This document shows positions 1 through 11,890 of a stretch of 64,000 bases of DNA, in pieces. The notes beneath the pieces are model-generated. The model was not told the DNA's origin, ran no database searches, and saw only the letters and a program-made list of their open reading frames with translations. Position 1 is the first letter of the stretch; every line of letters begins with the position of its first letter. Origin of the DNA: Lycocorax pyrrhopterus obiensis (taxonomy: Eukaryota; Chordata; Aves; Passeriformes; Paradisaeidae); NCBI GenBank assembly GCA_014706295.1, contig JACSVZ010000007.1, positions 47,072,975-47,136,974 on the forward strand, read 5' to 3'. The translations under genes were made by a program, and so were the position numbers.

Positions 1-304
1 TTCTTTCAATAAGCAAGGTCAGGGACAGCTACTAGACTATGCAAGAGTCATCTCTCCCTCAGGAGGGTTTTAAATTATAACTTACCTTATTGGATCTAAC
101 TTCAAGTAGAAACTGATCTACAGGTTCTGCTTAGGGCCTTTGTGGAGTCACAGAAATTAGGTTATTAGCAAGAGTCACCTATGGGCTTGTCTACAAGGGA
201 CACTCCAAAAAAGGGGCAAGATTTCATCCAAAAGCAAACAACACAAAGGCAGAATGCCTGTAATTAACAATGAGTTAAGACAAAAGTGGAATGGCAGATA
301 CTTT

Positions 305-820
305 CCTCAAGTCCTGTGTGCAGTTTTGGACACCACAATATAAGAAAGACATTAAGTTATTAGACAGCATCCAAAGGAGGGCCATGAGGATGGTGAAGGA
401 CCTTGAGGGGAAGCCGTACGAGGAGCAGCTGAGGGCACTTGGTCTGTTCAGCCTGGAGAAGAGGAGACTGAGGGGAGACCTCATTGCAGTTACAACTTCC
501 TGTGAGGGGAAGAGGAGGGGCAGACACTGATCTGTTCTCTGTCGTGGTGACCAATGAAGGACTCAAGGAAATAGCATGAAACTGGGCTGGGGGATGTTTA
601 GGTTGGATATCAGGAAAAAGCTTTTCACCCAGAGGATGGTCGGGTACTGGAACAGGATCCCCAGAGAAGTTGTCACAGCCCCAAGCCTGACAGAGTTCAA
701 GAAGTGTTTGGACAATGGTCTCAGGCACATGGTGTGACTCTTGGGGTGTCCTGTGCAGGGCCAGGAGTTGGACTCGATGGTCCTGATGGGTCTCTTCCAA
801 CTTAGCATATTCTATGATTC
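305..820 (+). mobile_element. CR1 LINE 3' end with remnant of the reverse transcriptase C-terminus
   Basis: This is a 5'-truncated CR1 non-LTR retrotransposon. The first part encodes the CR1 ORF2 tail (peptides CVQFWTPQYKKD, LDSIQRRAMRM and LGLFSLEKRRLRGDL). The 3' UTR follows, with GGTTGGATATCAGGAAAAAG, CAGGCACATGGTGTGACTC and the terminal TTCTATGATTC. Truncation at the 5' side is usual for CR1. No functional enzyme is encoded. Confidence 0.93.
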
Positions 821-822
821 AA

Positions 823-3800
823 AATTCCCATGTAAAAGAGCAAGTGTTCTGACATCTTTGGCTTCTTAGATTCCTGCTCTCAGCTTGATGAGGGTGAAAA
901 GCAGGGAAAGGAATAATCTTCATCAAGGGTCCAAACTACAGCCAGTATTCACTACATTTGAGTCAACAGCAAGATGTACCAAACTTACTTCTGCATCCCC
1001 CATCAAAGCAGTACCACCTACACTACCAGAACAACTTTACATAAAATATAACTTGTTCTGTGGGGCTCAGAGGGGAAGAATAATAATGACAGGAGTCTAA
1101 AATTTCTATGCCAGGTTATTGTCTAGCCAAAGAGGTTCTTAGATAGAAAGGAACTGCACCAGAAGAGGCAGTAGCTCAGCAGAAAGGTATTAGAAAGCAG
1201 TCAAGAGGTCAAGGGGAAAGAGAAAAAATAAGCCTCTGTTTTTGTCCACTTCCAGCATTCTGAAGAAATCTTCTCTGGGGTCTTCTCCCTCATTTGTTGA
1301 TAGCAATGACAGAAGTGCTAATGCAAAAACAGTTTGTGAGTGCTTGTACCGCAGGCTGAGTTGATAAAGGTGACAGGCAGCTTTTTTCCACAGTGCTGTG
1401 TGCTGACTGAATGTCAAGGCAATGGAGAGATGCAGCCCCTGAGGCACTACAGAGTTCACTATTGATGACACCGCTGCTGAGAGCTCATTAGGGAAGACAT
1501 GCAGCTCAGAAATGTATCAGTGTGAATGTGTGTCTGATGTCTGGATTTAATAGACTCATCAGTCATTCCTCTCTAGCACTTTCTCTTTGCCCACCTAACC
1601 TCAGTTGCCTCTTGTGACTGGCTAAAATTACAATGAACTCTTTCATCAACTTTGGGGCAAGAGGGCTCTGGACTACTCTTTACAATACTGCAAGGTCCTG
1701 GCATTTGCCAATTTGTGTGGAGTAAGCTACACTAGAATTTAAGTTTGAAATGCAGGCTATGTGTGTTAGGAATTTAATTCTAATAACCTCAAGGACAGTG
1801 TTTTGAATAGTTCTCCTGAACTAATTAGTTGACTGGCTTTTTAAAGTTTAACTGATAATAATTTTATTGTCACAGATAATCTGGAATGCAGCTAACAATC
1901 ACTGTAATTAGATCCTTCAGTAATTTTTAAATAGGCAAGCCTTATCAAGATCATAGGTCTGATCTTTGCATTAGGTGGCACCTTGCATTGTTACTGGGCT
2001 TTGGAAGCCTCAGGGAAAAAAAACTGGTTTGAGCAAACACACTGCAAGGTTTTGTTTTCCCTTTTTTCTTACTATCACTCTTTCCTATCACAAAATTCTT
2101 TGATGCTAACTCTCATGTATCAAAAACTTCCTGCTTCTTTCAGGACAAAAACTATTGGCTAGCATTAGAAAACATGATTTCACATTGTAAGATCAGAAAA
2201 CGGAGGAAAATAAATGTTCTCACGTATTTTGGGGTGGGTTTTTTTGGACACACCTAAACATTAGAGGAAGTTGAGAGGCAATATTAAGTGAAGCAGGAAT
2301 GATTGTGCATGAAAAGGTAATGAATTAATTAATTATCATAAAACAACCTTGCTTCAAAAAAACCTCAACCAACAGTTTCACTAATTAAATAACTTTTATT
2401 TGAGATCTTTAGGAATCCAAACAATTTTAGAAATCATCTGCAGCTTTGACAAAGCCACATCTCAGAAATTCAGTGCATGTGATAACCAAAGATGAGCACT
2501 CTGTCTAGAACAGAAATTTGTCACTTTCCACTCTGATGTCACAAGCTAAAAAGCAGTAACTTTTAGCTTAACCTTAAAGATCAAGCTTGTGTAGAGCTAC
2601 AGTAGAATTACAGTGTAATTCCTGTGCATAGTCTTGCTCCTGCTCTTAGTCTTGCACTTCACTGACATTTGGTGTCAGTACAGTTCTACCCATACAATAC
2701 TTACATATGCACTAATGGACTTGTCACCACTGAGAGCTCAATGCTGAAGTCCTTCCTTAGCATCTAGCCAGCCTTTCCTCAGGATGATGTCAGGGGAACT
2801 TCTGAGATAGGTATGAGTAAAACGCTGACTGAGCATGCTGCCACAGAGCACGAAGTGTAAGTGAATTGTCACTGCCTTCATTTGAATGAAATTAACCAAG
2901 AGGCATGGCTGAACAAAACAGATCTCAAATCCTAGCTACGAAGTTCCACTGGACTTTAATTTTACTACCCTCTAATTCAACTACCATTACATAACTGATG
3001 CTGATGTCGTTTCAACTCAAGAAAATATGACATCATTTTTATGAGACAAAACAACAGAAATGTCACCATAATCTTATTTTAGGATTTTATTTCTAATTTA
3101 AATTCTGTAGGCCATGGTGGAAAACTGAAAGTTTGGGGATTATGGATAGCAGGAGAATATATCTGGTTTAGGAATGTTTATTAAAACACAGCCTTAGTGA
3201 ATCGTTCAGCAGAGCACTGAGGATTAAGCACACTACTCAGCCTGAATCCACATCATCTGCAAATCTGATATTTATAGTGGTCTCTGTATTGCCCAGACCT
3301 TTAGCAAACTATTTTTAGTGGCTAATTGTCCAGCTGCATTACATCTTCACCTAGTTTGTCTTTCTTAGCCAAAAGGAAATTGAAACCCTGAGGAAGTGCA
3401 AAAGCCAAGCCGAATATTAAACAGCATTGGAAATGCTGGAGTAGTGAAATATAAACATCTTGAAGAAAAAAGGAAACTGAAAAATCATCACAGGAAAATC
3501 GATCTACTTTGGGGGGGGCATTTAAAAAAAATTCTGACTTGTCTGTGAGAGTGTTTTGAAAAAGCATATTTAAGGGCTTTTGTGGTGGGATAAAGCAACA
3601 AAGAGATACAAATTAAAGACTGGCTTTTAAAAAGCAGATTAGAACAGTAAGAGATAAATGCAAATGAAGGGTCAAAGCAGCACGAAGCCAAGAGAGAAAG
3701 GATGTGTGGAAAGCCCAGGGCAGGATGGAAGAATGGATAAAAGACATGCTGGATCAGAGGCTTTCAGCTGTTACAGCAGCATCACTGAGGGCTGGATGAG

Positions 3801-4398
3801 ATACAGGCTTCTGTCAGTAGTGGTTTAGGAGTATTAGGTTTGCCTGAACCAGTCTGACATTTCCTCAGATGTGTTTATCAACTCTCTCCGAGGGCAGCTG
3901 CCCCCTGGCATTTTGCAGCTCTGAGGGGAGGAGCAAGAATTGATTCTTCATGATTGATGCTGCTGTGCTTGAATGCAGTTACTAATTCCTCTGCACAGCT
4001 GCACGGCAAGTTCCCCTCATCCCTGAAGCACAGCTGGAATGCAGCCTGTCCATGTTTTATGAGGCTCTGTACTGTAACAGCCCCAAGTTTATGAGGGACA
4101 CCTGTAATGTTCAGCTGTCTGCTTTTTCACCAACTGCCTGGAGGGGAATTGAGCAGACAGGCGGTTATGGTAAGCAAGCTATGCAGAATGGGGCAGAGAG
4201 ATGAAAATCACGTTGAAAACTAGGCATTAAAAATCCCTGCTTCTAATGTCAAGGGTTTATCTCCACAGTTTCTATCAGGTCCAGACTTGGCCCCATGTTG
4301 AGATTTCTTCTCTGCTGCTCAGAACTTGAAATGTGGGTTATTTGTGTTAGCACTGTAATGATAATAATCTCACAGGCAACATTTTGAAAACCTTCACA
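823..4398. other. Intergenic, no gene recognised
   Basis: AT-rich unique sequence between two CR1 copies. No splice-flanked open frame, RNA gene or repeat that I can name. Confidence 0.6.
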
Positions 4399-4768
4399 GC
4401 CTGAGAGAGTTGGGGCTGTTCAGCCTGGAGAAAAGAAGGCTGCGGGGACACCTTATTGTACCTTCCAGTACATAAATGGTCCTACAAGAAGGCTGGAGAG
4501 GACAAGGGGTAATGGCTTTAAGCTAAAAGAGGGTTTTGTTTAGATTAGACACTAGGAAGAAATTCTTTACTGTGAGAATGGTAAGATGCTGACAAAGATT
4601 GCTCAGAGAAGCTGTGGATGCCCCATGCCTGGAAGTGTTCAAGGAGAGGTTTGATGGGGCTCTGAGCAACCTGGTCTAGTGAAAGGTGTCTCTGCCCATG
4701 ACAGGGGGATTGGAATTAGATGGTCTTTAAGGCCCCCTCCAACCCAAGCCATTCTATGATTCTGTGGT
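4399..4768 (+). mobile_element. CR1 LINE 3' end fragment (diverged subfamily)
   Basis: It starts with the CTGAGAGAGTTGGGGCTGTT-type coding end (LRELGLFSLEKRRL-like), passes through a degraded 3' UTR with ACACTAGGAAGAAATTCTTT and GTGTTCAAGGAGAGGTTTGA, and ends GCCATTCTATGATTCTGTGG. Divergence and small deletions mark it as older than the copy near 0.3-0.8 kb and from a different subfamily. Confidence 0.92.
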
Positions 4769-7700
4769 TCACTGAACTAATTAGCTGAGTGACATTTTTA
4801 AGCTATACAAGCAACAATGGTGTTGCAGCATGTCCCAGCTAGCAAACTGTCTCCAGTTACATCTCTGTTGCTGCGAAGACTCAGGACTCAAGCTCTCTGT
4901 CAAAACATTAACTCCTTTATCATCCACAAGGCCCACGTTTTGGGCTTCTCCATGGCTCAAATCTGGAACAAGTAAACCACTTCAGCAAGTGGGAAGCACA
5001 AGTCCAGAAGGACCAGCTCAGGCTCACAGGCTGCACATTGGATTCAGTGAGCTCAAACTTCCATAAAACAGCCATAAGTTACAGCTGGAGCAAAGTATGA
5101 GAGGGTCAGCTTAGCTGAAAAAAAGCAGTCCATGGTGCTGGACACTGACTCAGATGTCAAGCTCCTGAACTCCAGATTGCTGCATTTCCCAGATATTGGT
5201 ACCTGACATGAACAAGTTAAAGCTCACTCAGGTATTTCACCATTTCTGAGAATCACATGGATAGCAACAGAAAAGTCTGATTTTTTTTTTAGAAAAAGCA
5301 GACATGTTTATCCTCTAAATACACAGAGAAGGCAGAAAAGACACTGCTCAGGCCAGCACTCAGCAGAAATGTCTTCAAGGGGCAACCAGATGATTTTAGA
5401 ACAGTCATGACAGCATTTTCCAGTTCTGTTCCTGCTGTCCTGCTGGTAAGGAGCCTGCAGTTATTAAGCAGCTAATTAGAACATCTGAACAAGCTTTTTC
5501 TCCCCAATAAATCCAGACTAAGTAGTTTAAAAAAAAAAAATCGAGTAGACTCAAACGGCCCTTTTTTGCAAGGTGAACAGTCTGCTGGTACACACACATC
5601 TGATCTCCCTGGAGATCTGCTGCACGTGCACTGTGATTGTTAAACTGCAAAGTTTAACACTGAATAACGGCTATTATTCATTGAAAGAGGACCCAAATAT
5701 ACCAGCATTTCTATCAGCCTCACGGGACAATGGATCTGCAGAGCCTAGGAAACTCATTAAATTTAAGGGAAAATATAAAAATAATAGGAAAACACCCATA
5801 TGTTCAAAACATAAGAGTAGCAGGGAGAGCTTTCTCAAACTTCTTCGTAGTAGCCTGCTGGCTGAAGGGTTTGTTACTAAAGGTTCTCTGCACCAGAAAG
5901 CAAAACTCTTTCTAACTCACTAAAAGCATTTACAGTTTGACTGAGTAATGATCAAAACGCAGTGAAGAAGCTATACTACAAATGATAGCCAGGATGCAAA
6001 TATCATTGTTTATTTGCAAATCCAATACTTTAAAAAAACCCCAAAACAAACCAAAACAAACTTACACACTGATGATCATCTGGCTTTACTCCTCCAACTA
6101 TCAGAAGTCTTCCTGGAAGCCCACTTTTGTGAGTACAGTAGTTTCTCTTAGCACAGATAGTTCTCGGGGACTTTTTCATCTACCTTCTAGAATAAAACAG
6201 GTTACAAGTAGTAACTGCAAATATCTTGCTGCAAATTAAACATGCCCATCCCAAGTTCTTACACAGATAATTCTAAAATGACAAGGCCAAACAAAATGTG
6301 ATACTTGCATTACTCAATGCTTAAAAAGTAGTAACTAGCTGAGGAATATCTAATCTACAAGGAAGGTTTCTCATGGGTTGCACTTCAGGGTCTTAAATTT
6401 AAGCTTTCTCATGTCATTTATTTGGTTTTAAGAAACACACAGTGCTTTCAACATAAATTAAGCATAGAAACTTTACCTTCTTGCTTTGAGGACTCTTCAG
6501 GAGTATGGGGTTGTATTTATAATTATATTATTGCATAGTTCAACTGTATGAATTTTCAATGCTGTGTTTTTTCAATCAAACAACATACCAGCATATTGGT
6601 GGAGACGTCTCTATACAGCTGCTACATGCAGTGAGAAATACTCATCCTTGTTCATACTAATTTCTATTAGAAATGGATTTTGGTATGGGTTAAGGTTCTC
6701 TGTGGCAGGAATGAGCAGATGTGCTCATAACCTCTTGTCAGGAGGGAACAAACATTGTGATTTGTGCCTGTTTACATGTGCAGGCACCATGGTCGTTAGC
6801 AAGTCTCACAAATACAGCAGGGATTGCAAGCAACAGCATCCTTGTCCAAAAATAGTCTGTAACTTGGTGACCAGAAGGAACAACTCCTGTGTTCATCTTC
6901 AGAAGGAACAAATAGCTTTACTTATGAGAAGCCTATGTACTGGTCTGTCTGAGAGGTAATCAGATATCTGCAGATTGGCAGTCAGACACATGGAGCATTA
7001 GGTAGTGTTCTGACAGCTCTGTTGTCAGCAGAGCAGCCTGCTTCAAACAGAAGTTGACACAGTTGACACCAGCCTTATTTTACAGTAGAAGTTCTCCATT
7101 TACGATCTCTGAATTAATTTATGTTCATATTAAGGTAAGCTGGAACTGGATAAATTTAGAGAACCAGTCCAAGAGAAACAGGCAAGAAAGCTGAATTATC
7201 TCTTCTTTTTTCCTAATACTTTAGAGTCGCAGTTCTAAATTTTATTTAAACTTCAACTTGTCCCTAAGAAGAATTCTACTTGCATGCTAATTTTGGGTCA
7301 CCTGAAAGCCAGAAATATTGTAATAATCTGACGAGTCCACTGAATTTAGTAAGGTCAGGAGGGACTTTTTTTGTCTATACATAACACACATAGATTCTAA
7401 ATGAACAGTGCTTCATCCTTTTTAAACTCAAGCTCACTTGCTCTTTTTCAGACATTCTCAAGTCATAATAAATTGCACACACACACGAGATTTTTAAAAG
7501 GCCATCTCCTCTACTGCTGTATGCATTTCTTTATAGTCAAACCTATTGTATTATGCCTACATTCCGTACTGCCAGGAGCTGGTGTTTCCATCTTAGACTA
7601 TAAACTGCATGGAAAAAGGCCATGTTTTATCTTAAGACAACATCTCTCTACTGAAGTGCACCATCAAAATCAAAAGACAAACATCAATAGTAAAATATAA

Positions 7701-9589
7701 GCAAGGTTAGTATCACATATTGTGCAGTTAGTTAAAGATCTTGGGGAGTTGCAACAAGACATTTCTGTTTGCTTTCCTTCTATTCTTCAAGTGTTAGGAA
7801 AGATTACCTGAAAATACAGAAAACGCTATTTTTCTTTAAAACACAACAGTCACTGTCCTGGCAAACAGTGAATGGTTTAATTAATCTGCATTTTTTCATT
7901 ACCAGAGAGGCCCCCATCATTTTGAAGCATCCTTCTTCACATGCTAACATTGCAGTAAATAACGTCTGTACTAGAAGCCAAGTGGGTTCATTAGTTGTCT
8001 CTCCTGCCACAGCTAACTGGCTCAGAAACACAGTCTCTTGCCAAGAATACCAGTAAGCACAGATTTATTTAATGTTACTCCCCTGTGAAGATGGCCTTGC
8101 ATCATCATTCAAAGTCCTATTGCCTTTAGCTCCCACTTCATCTGGGGATGCATTTGGCCTGAGTCTTGTCTTGAACAGCACTATTTGAGTTACTTCCTCT
8201 TAAAAGGGAGAAATTCCTTGGCAGACAAGGAGGAAAAGGCTCAAGGAAACAGCTCAGTCTGGAAGTCAGGATATACCATACTGGATCAATATTATACTTG
8301 GTGACTGTGGTGTGCAGACTTCTTTCTACTGACCTTCAAACAACTCCTGCAAGGAGTGAACCCTGTGAAAGGAACTCCACACAAAGTAACAGGGCTGTTA
8401 AATTTGTAAAGATGGGAGGTCAGGCATCAAAGTGAGGAACATCATGGAAGAGCCTGACCAGGAGGAGGATAGCCTGTGTTGTTTTAGCAACTAGAAGAAC
8501 AGAAGAGCAATGTCTAACTAAACATAGTATCTTTAGAAGACAAACATGTTTTTCCTTTTGGTGTTACTGTTAACACCTTAGGTTATTAGAAGTAAACATT
8601 TTTACTGTTCACTGAAGACTTTCTTCATGGTTGTATTTGCATTAGGTCAGAAAAAACCCAACAACCTGAACTTTCCCTTTTGCCTTTACCTCACTGGCAC
8701 AAATCCAAATCCAACTCCAAATCCAGAAACATTAGTGGGAATTTCTTTAGGTCTTTTCTAACAAAACAAATGGAAACATTCTTCACTAATCTTAGGTTTA
8801 CAAGGGCTTGAAGTTGGGTATGAGAGAGGTTGCTTGGGGTTTTTAGAAATTAATGTTGTTTTGGCAGCATCTGTACAATATTAAAGCATGTGGAATATTG
8901 AAAGTGTTTATATTTCATTACATGTCATTTTGACAAAACTAGTTTCACAGCCATTGACTTTGATTCCCTATTCTCATTGTCAAAAACTGCAGTAAGATAT
9001 GCTTAGATATATCCATTTTTTAATGTATCTGGAAAGAAAAATAGTAGACTCAAGAAGAAAACAGTCTCTTCTTGTCTAAGGCCTCCTGCTGTTGAACGGA
9101 GCAGATGGGCATAAATTTCCGGGAAAAAACATAACAAGGAGAAATATCTCCGTTGAGTTCAGAATGCCTTGCAGCGATGGCAAGGTATCTGTCTTTCCAG
9201 ACACTGTGGAAATTCTCAGGGGCTCAGCTAGCAGTCCAAAACGGAAACACAATTAGTACTACCAAGGCTCCTCACCACAGCTTGGAGAAACAAAAAACAG
9301 ACAATGACATCACTAATGACTGCATCACTGGACCTAGCGAAGGTCACCTCACGGCTTTTGAGCAAAGCTTTGATACATTTCTCACCTTCGGTAACAACAG
9401 CTACTAAAACAGTTTCCTTTGTAGCTAGAAATGAAGTGCAGATGACACCACATACAAAGAATGAAGGAAATTTTGGGGTCACTCCTTGGTTGGGATCAGG
9501 GAATGGTATGCAGGTGTCCCTTGGAGGATGGAGAAGGCAGGGAAGACCAGCTCGGAGGAAGGCCTGCGTGTATCTCCTGTCTTCCACTC
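4769..9589. other. Intergenic, no gene recognised
   Basis: AT-rich sequence up to the first CpG island. Open frames here (such as 6564-6959, plus) have no recognisable domains and no promoter or poly(A) context. Confidence 0.6.
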
Positions 9590-10245
9590 ATGCCCGTGCG
9601 TGGATACAGCGGAAGCAGGAGAGGTGGCTCCGACGGCTCTTGCCATGGGCAGCACGGCCAGGTCTCAGGGGAAGGCTGGAGTGGAGCGCTGCAGCCTGGT
9701 CCGCCGCGGGGCCGCGCCCGCCGGGCCCCGTCCTGCCCCGGCCGCAGGGGGCTGCGGGCAGCAGCACGGCACCGCTCTGCAGCGCGCACGGGGCACCGGA
9801 ACTACTGACAGGACTCTTAAGTCCGCTATTTTAAAATAGGGCCTGTTTAATTGTGAAGAAACATCTTTGGAAATGAAAATTCGATCGCACCCGCAAACAC
9901 TCGGGACTGACGGCGGCCGCGGCAGGCTGCGCCCGAACCCCAACGCTCGCCCAGCCCTGCCCCGACCTGCGGCCCGCGGGCAGCGCGCTCCCCCCGCAGC
10001 CGTGCCCCGCACCACGGCCGGGAGCCGCGCCCGAGGCCGGGGCGGAGCCGGCCCACCCGGCCGCTCGGAGGAGCCGACTGCCTTCCTTCCTCCCGCCCTC
10101 CCGTTCCTAGGAGCCGGCTCTCCCCCTGGAGGCGTCCGGCGGCATCGGCTGCGCTGCGCCGCTTATGTAACGCGGGCCCCGGCAGCGCCCGCGGCTCCGC
10201 GGGGCAGCCCTGCGGGGGGAGCGCCGCTCGAGTGCTGACACGGGG
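9590..10245. promoter_or_regulatory. CpG island (candidate promoter)
   Basis: The sequence changes abruptly from AT-rich to strongly GC- and CpG-rich, with many GGCCGC, CCGCGG and GCGCC words and GC boxes such as GGGGCGGAGCC near 10040 and GGGGCGGGAGG near 10240. Open frames here on both strands (for example 9304-9834 plus and 9665-10015 minus) are low-complexity Ala/Arg/Gly/Pro readings expected from such composition. The island probably marks a promoter of a neighbouring gene or non-coding RNA. Direction cannot be told from sequence alone. Confidence 0.7.
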
Positions 10246-10659
10246 CGGGAGGAATGGGTTTTAGCACCACCTCCATGGATCTGTCACAAGGACTCTGGGA
10301 GGACTGCTGAACCAAGGAATTGTGTAGGATGGTAGTCAGGTGGTAAAACTGAGATTAGGATCCAGCACTGCTTTCCCGGATGGGGTTGGGAGGCAGTGTA
10401 GCAAACAAGGAGTCATTCCATGCAAACTTACGTGCAAGTACCCCAAAGCACTGCAAATTCAAATGCTGTTTGGGCCTCGTGGCATAGCACAACTTCAGTC
10501 ATAAGGGAGAAATAGCCTGTCAGCCCCTTGCTCCTCTCACCACGGCAATGGCAACTGATCCATGCCGCACAGCTTTGATCTGCTCTCAGCAGCGGAAGGA
10601 GGCTGGGGAGAAGCTGCGGTAGGAGCTGTGAGGGTAGAGCACGGGCTGCAGTGCTGCGA

Positions 10660-10780
10660 GGCAGCCCACGCGTCTTGGCGACACCTCGGGCGCGCTGAGC
10701 CGCAGCCTGAGGCAGCTGCCTGTGTTCAGCAGCCCTGCATGGGCTGAGCCCCGCGGGTGCTGCAGGCGGGCTCCTTCCCC
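10660..10780. promoter_or_regulatory. Small CpG-rich patch between the two islands
   Basis: CpG-dense words (CACGCGTC, CGGGCGCGC, CCCCGCGGG) form a short patch linking the larger islands on either side. No gene is recognised in it. Confidence 0.45.
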
Positions 10781-10964
10781 CCCACCACAGTGCGTGTATT
10801 AATTGCCCTCTTTGATGGCGGTAACGATTGCTGTCGTGCTTGCGGTGCTGGAAACCAAACACCCCGCTGACAAGGTATCTGAAAAAAACCCCAAATGCAT
10901 ATCTTTGAAGTGTTGTGCTCACGGCGATTTGTGCGGAGCTTTCTAGCTCTTTCTATAACCTAAA

Positions 10965-10982
10965 GGGGGGGGGGGGGGGGGG
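10965..10982 (+). repeat. Poly-G run of 18 bases
   Basis: Eighteen consecutive G bases follow CTAAA and are followed by AAGAGAGAGG. Such a run can form G-quadruplex structures and is prone to length errors in replication and sequencing, so the exact count is uncertain. Confidence 0.9.
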
Positions 10983-11452
10983 AAGAGAGAGGAAAGAATC
11001 ATTTCACCTCCGCTGTCCACCCTCCAGCACAGAAATAAACCCAGCAGCCTGGCTTGCCTGACAAGCTGTGAAGACTCAGATAATCCTGTCCAGCTTATTC
11101 TCCACTCAGGGGCAATTTGTTCCTTTTAAACCCCTAACAGCATTTTGCCAAAGCTGCCATCAGGGAAATTGTGACATGAGCTGTGCAAATATTTACTCAG
11201 CCATTCCCACGCTGCTTCCCGAAGAGGTTATTGTTCCCCCCACTCCCCTGCCGGCACGAAGCACAGCCATGAGTTAATCTGGCGACTGCTATTAACATTA
11301 GCACTCATGTTTTACAGAACGCAATTTTTTCGAAAGCGTTTTCCTTAACCGGAAGCCCCCGAAGCCTGCACGCATGCTCTAGTCCTCCACCACCAAAATA
11401 ACCAAAATCAGGCTCGGTCCTCGTGGGTGCAGTCGACAACTATGCCACTCTG

Positions 11453-11463
11453 AAAAAATAAAA
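11453..11463 (-). terminator. RNA polymerase III terminator for tRNA-Thr
   Basis: On the minus strand a TTTT run (11460-11463) and then a six-T run (11453-11458) lie 12-23 bases past the tRNA 3' end. Four or more T residues are the standard Pol III stop. Confidence 0.85.
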
Positions 11464-11474
11464 GTACATAGCCC

Positions 11475-11547
11475 AGGCCCCAGCGAGGATCGAACTCGCG
11501 ACCCCTGGTTTACAAGACCAGTGCTCTAACCACTGAGCTATGGAGCC
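11475..11547 (-). tRNA. tRNA-Thr, anticodon UGU
   Basis: The 73-nt minus-strand sequence starts GGCTCCATAGCTCAGTGG and folds into a full cloverleaf. It has a 7-bp acceptor stem with one G-U pair, a D stem GCTC/GAGC, an anticodon stem CTGGT/ACCAG around CTTGTAA (anticodon UGU, reading ACA threonine codons), and a T stem GCGAG/CTCGC with loop TTCGATC. The discriminator base is U. The internal promoter boxes are intact: A box TAGCTCAGTGG and B box AGTTCGATCC. Pol III stop signals follow within about 25 bases. It is nearly identical to the vertebrate tRNA-Thr(UGU) family from memory. No intron and no second tRNA were seen nearby. It borders a CpG-dense patch, typical of active tRNA loci. Confidence 0.97.
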
Positions 11548-11890
11548 GCCGCTTAATAGCTGTTCCGGCTGTCTCTAACGACCGGTCCCGGCCCTCCCCG
11601 CCGCCCCCTGCCGGGCGCCCCGGGCCCCGCCCGCCGCCGGCCCCTGAGGGGCCCGCCCTGCACAGCGGCCTCGCCGCCGCCGCCGCTACCGCCGGGGGGA
11701 GCCCGCGGCCCGCCGGGAGCCGCTCCTGGCCCGCCGCCAAACTGTCGGAACTCGCCGGGAACCCGCCCGCCGCTCTGTCCCCTCGCCCCGCGGGAGCCCT
11801 CCCGCCGCCCTGCCCCGCTCCCCGCCAGCACCGGGGTGCCGCTCCCGGCGCTCCCAGGCGGCCGCCGCCGCGGTTGCGTGCGAGATCCCG
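11548..11890. promoter_or_regulatory. CpG island beside the tRNA gene
   Basis: Very GC-rich, with repeated CCGCCG units around 11670-11690, lying on the 5' side of the minus-strand tRNA-Thr gene. Long minus-strand frames (11510-12037, 11553-12098) are Arg/Gly/Ala/Pro-rich composition artefacts. It may be the open-chromatin flank of the tRNA gene, a separate Pol II promoter, or both. Confidence 0.65.

Noticed and set aside
291..530. 79-codon plus-strand frame as a gene
   Set aside because: It is the remnant of the CR1 ORF2 tail in a 5'-truncated LINE, with no complete protein.
9304..10238. Long overlapping open frames on both strands in the first CpG island
   Set aside because: Stop codons are rare in very GC-rich DNA. 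The readings are Ala/Arg/Gly/Pro-rich, overlap in several frames and show no domain.
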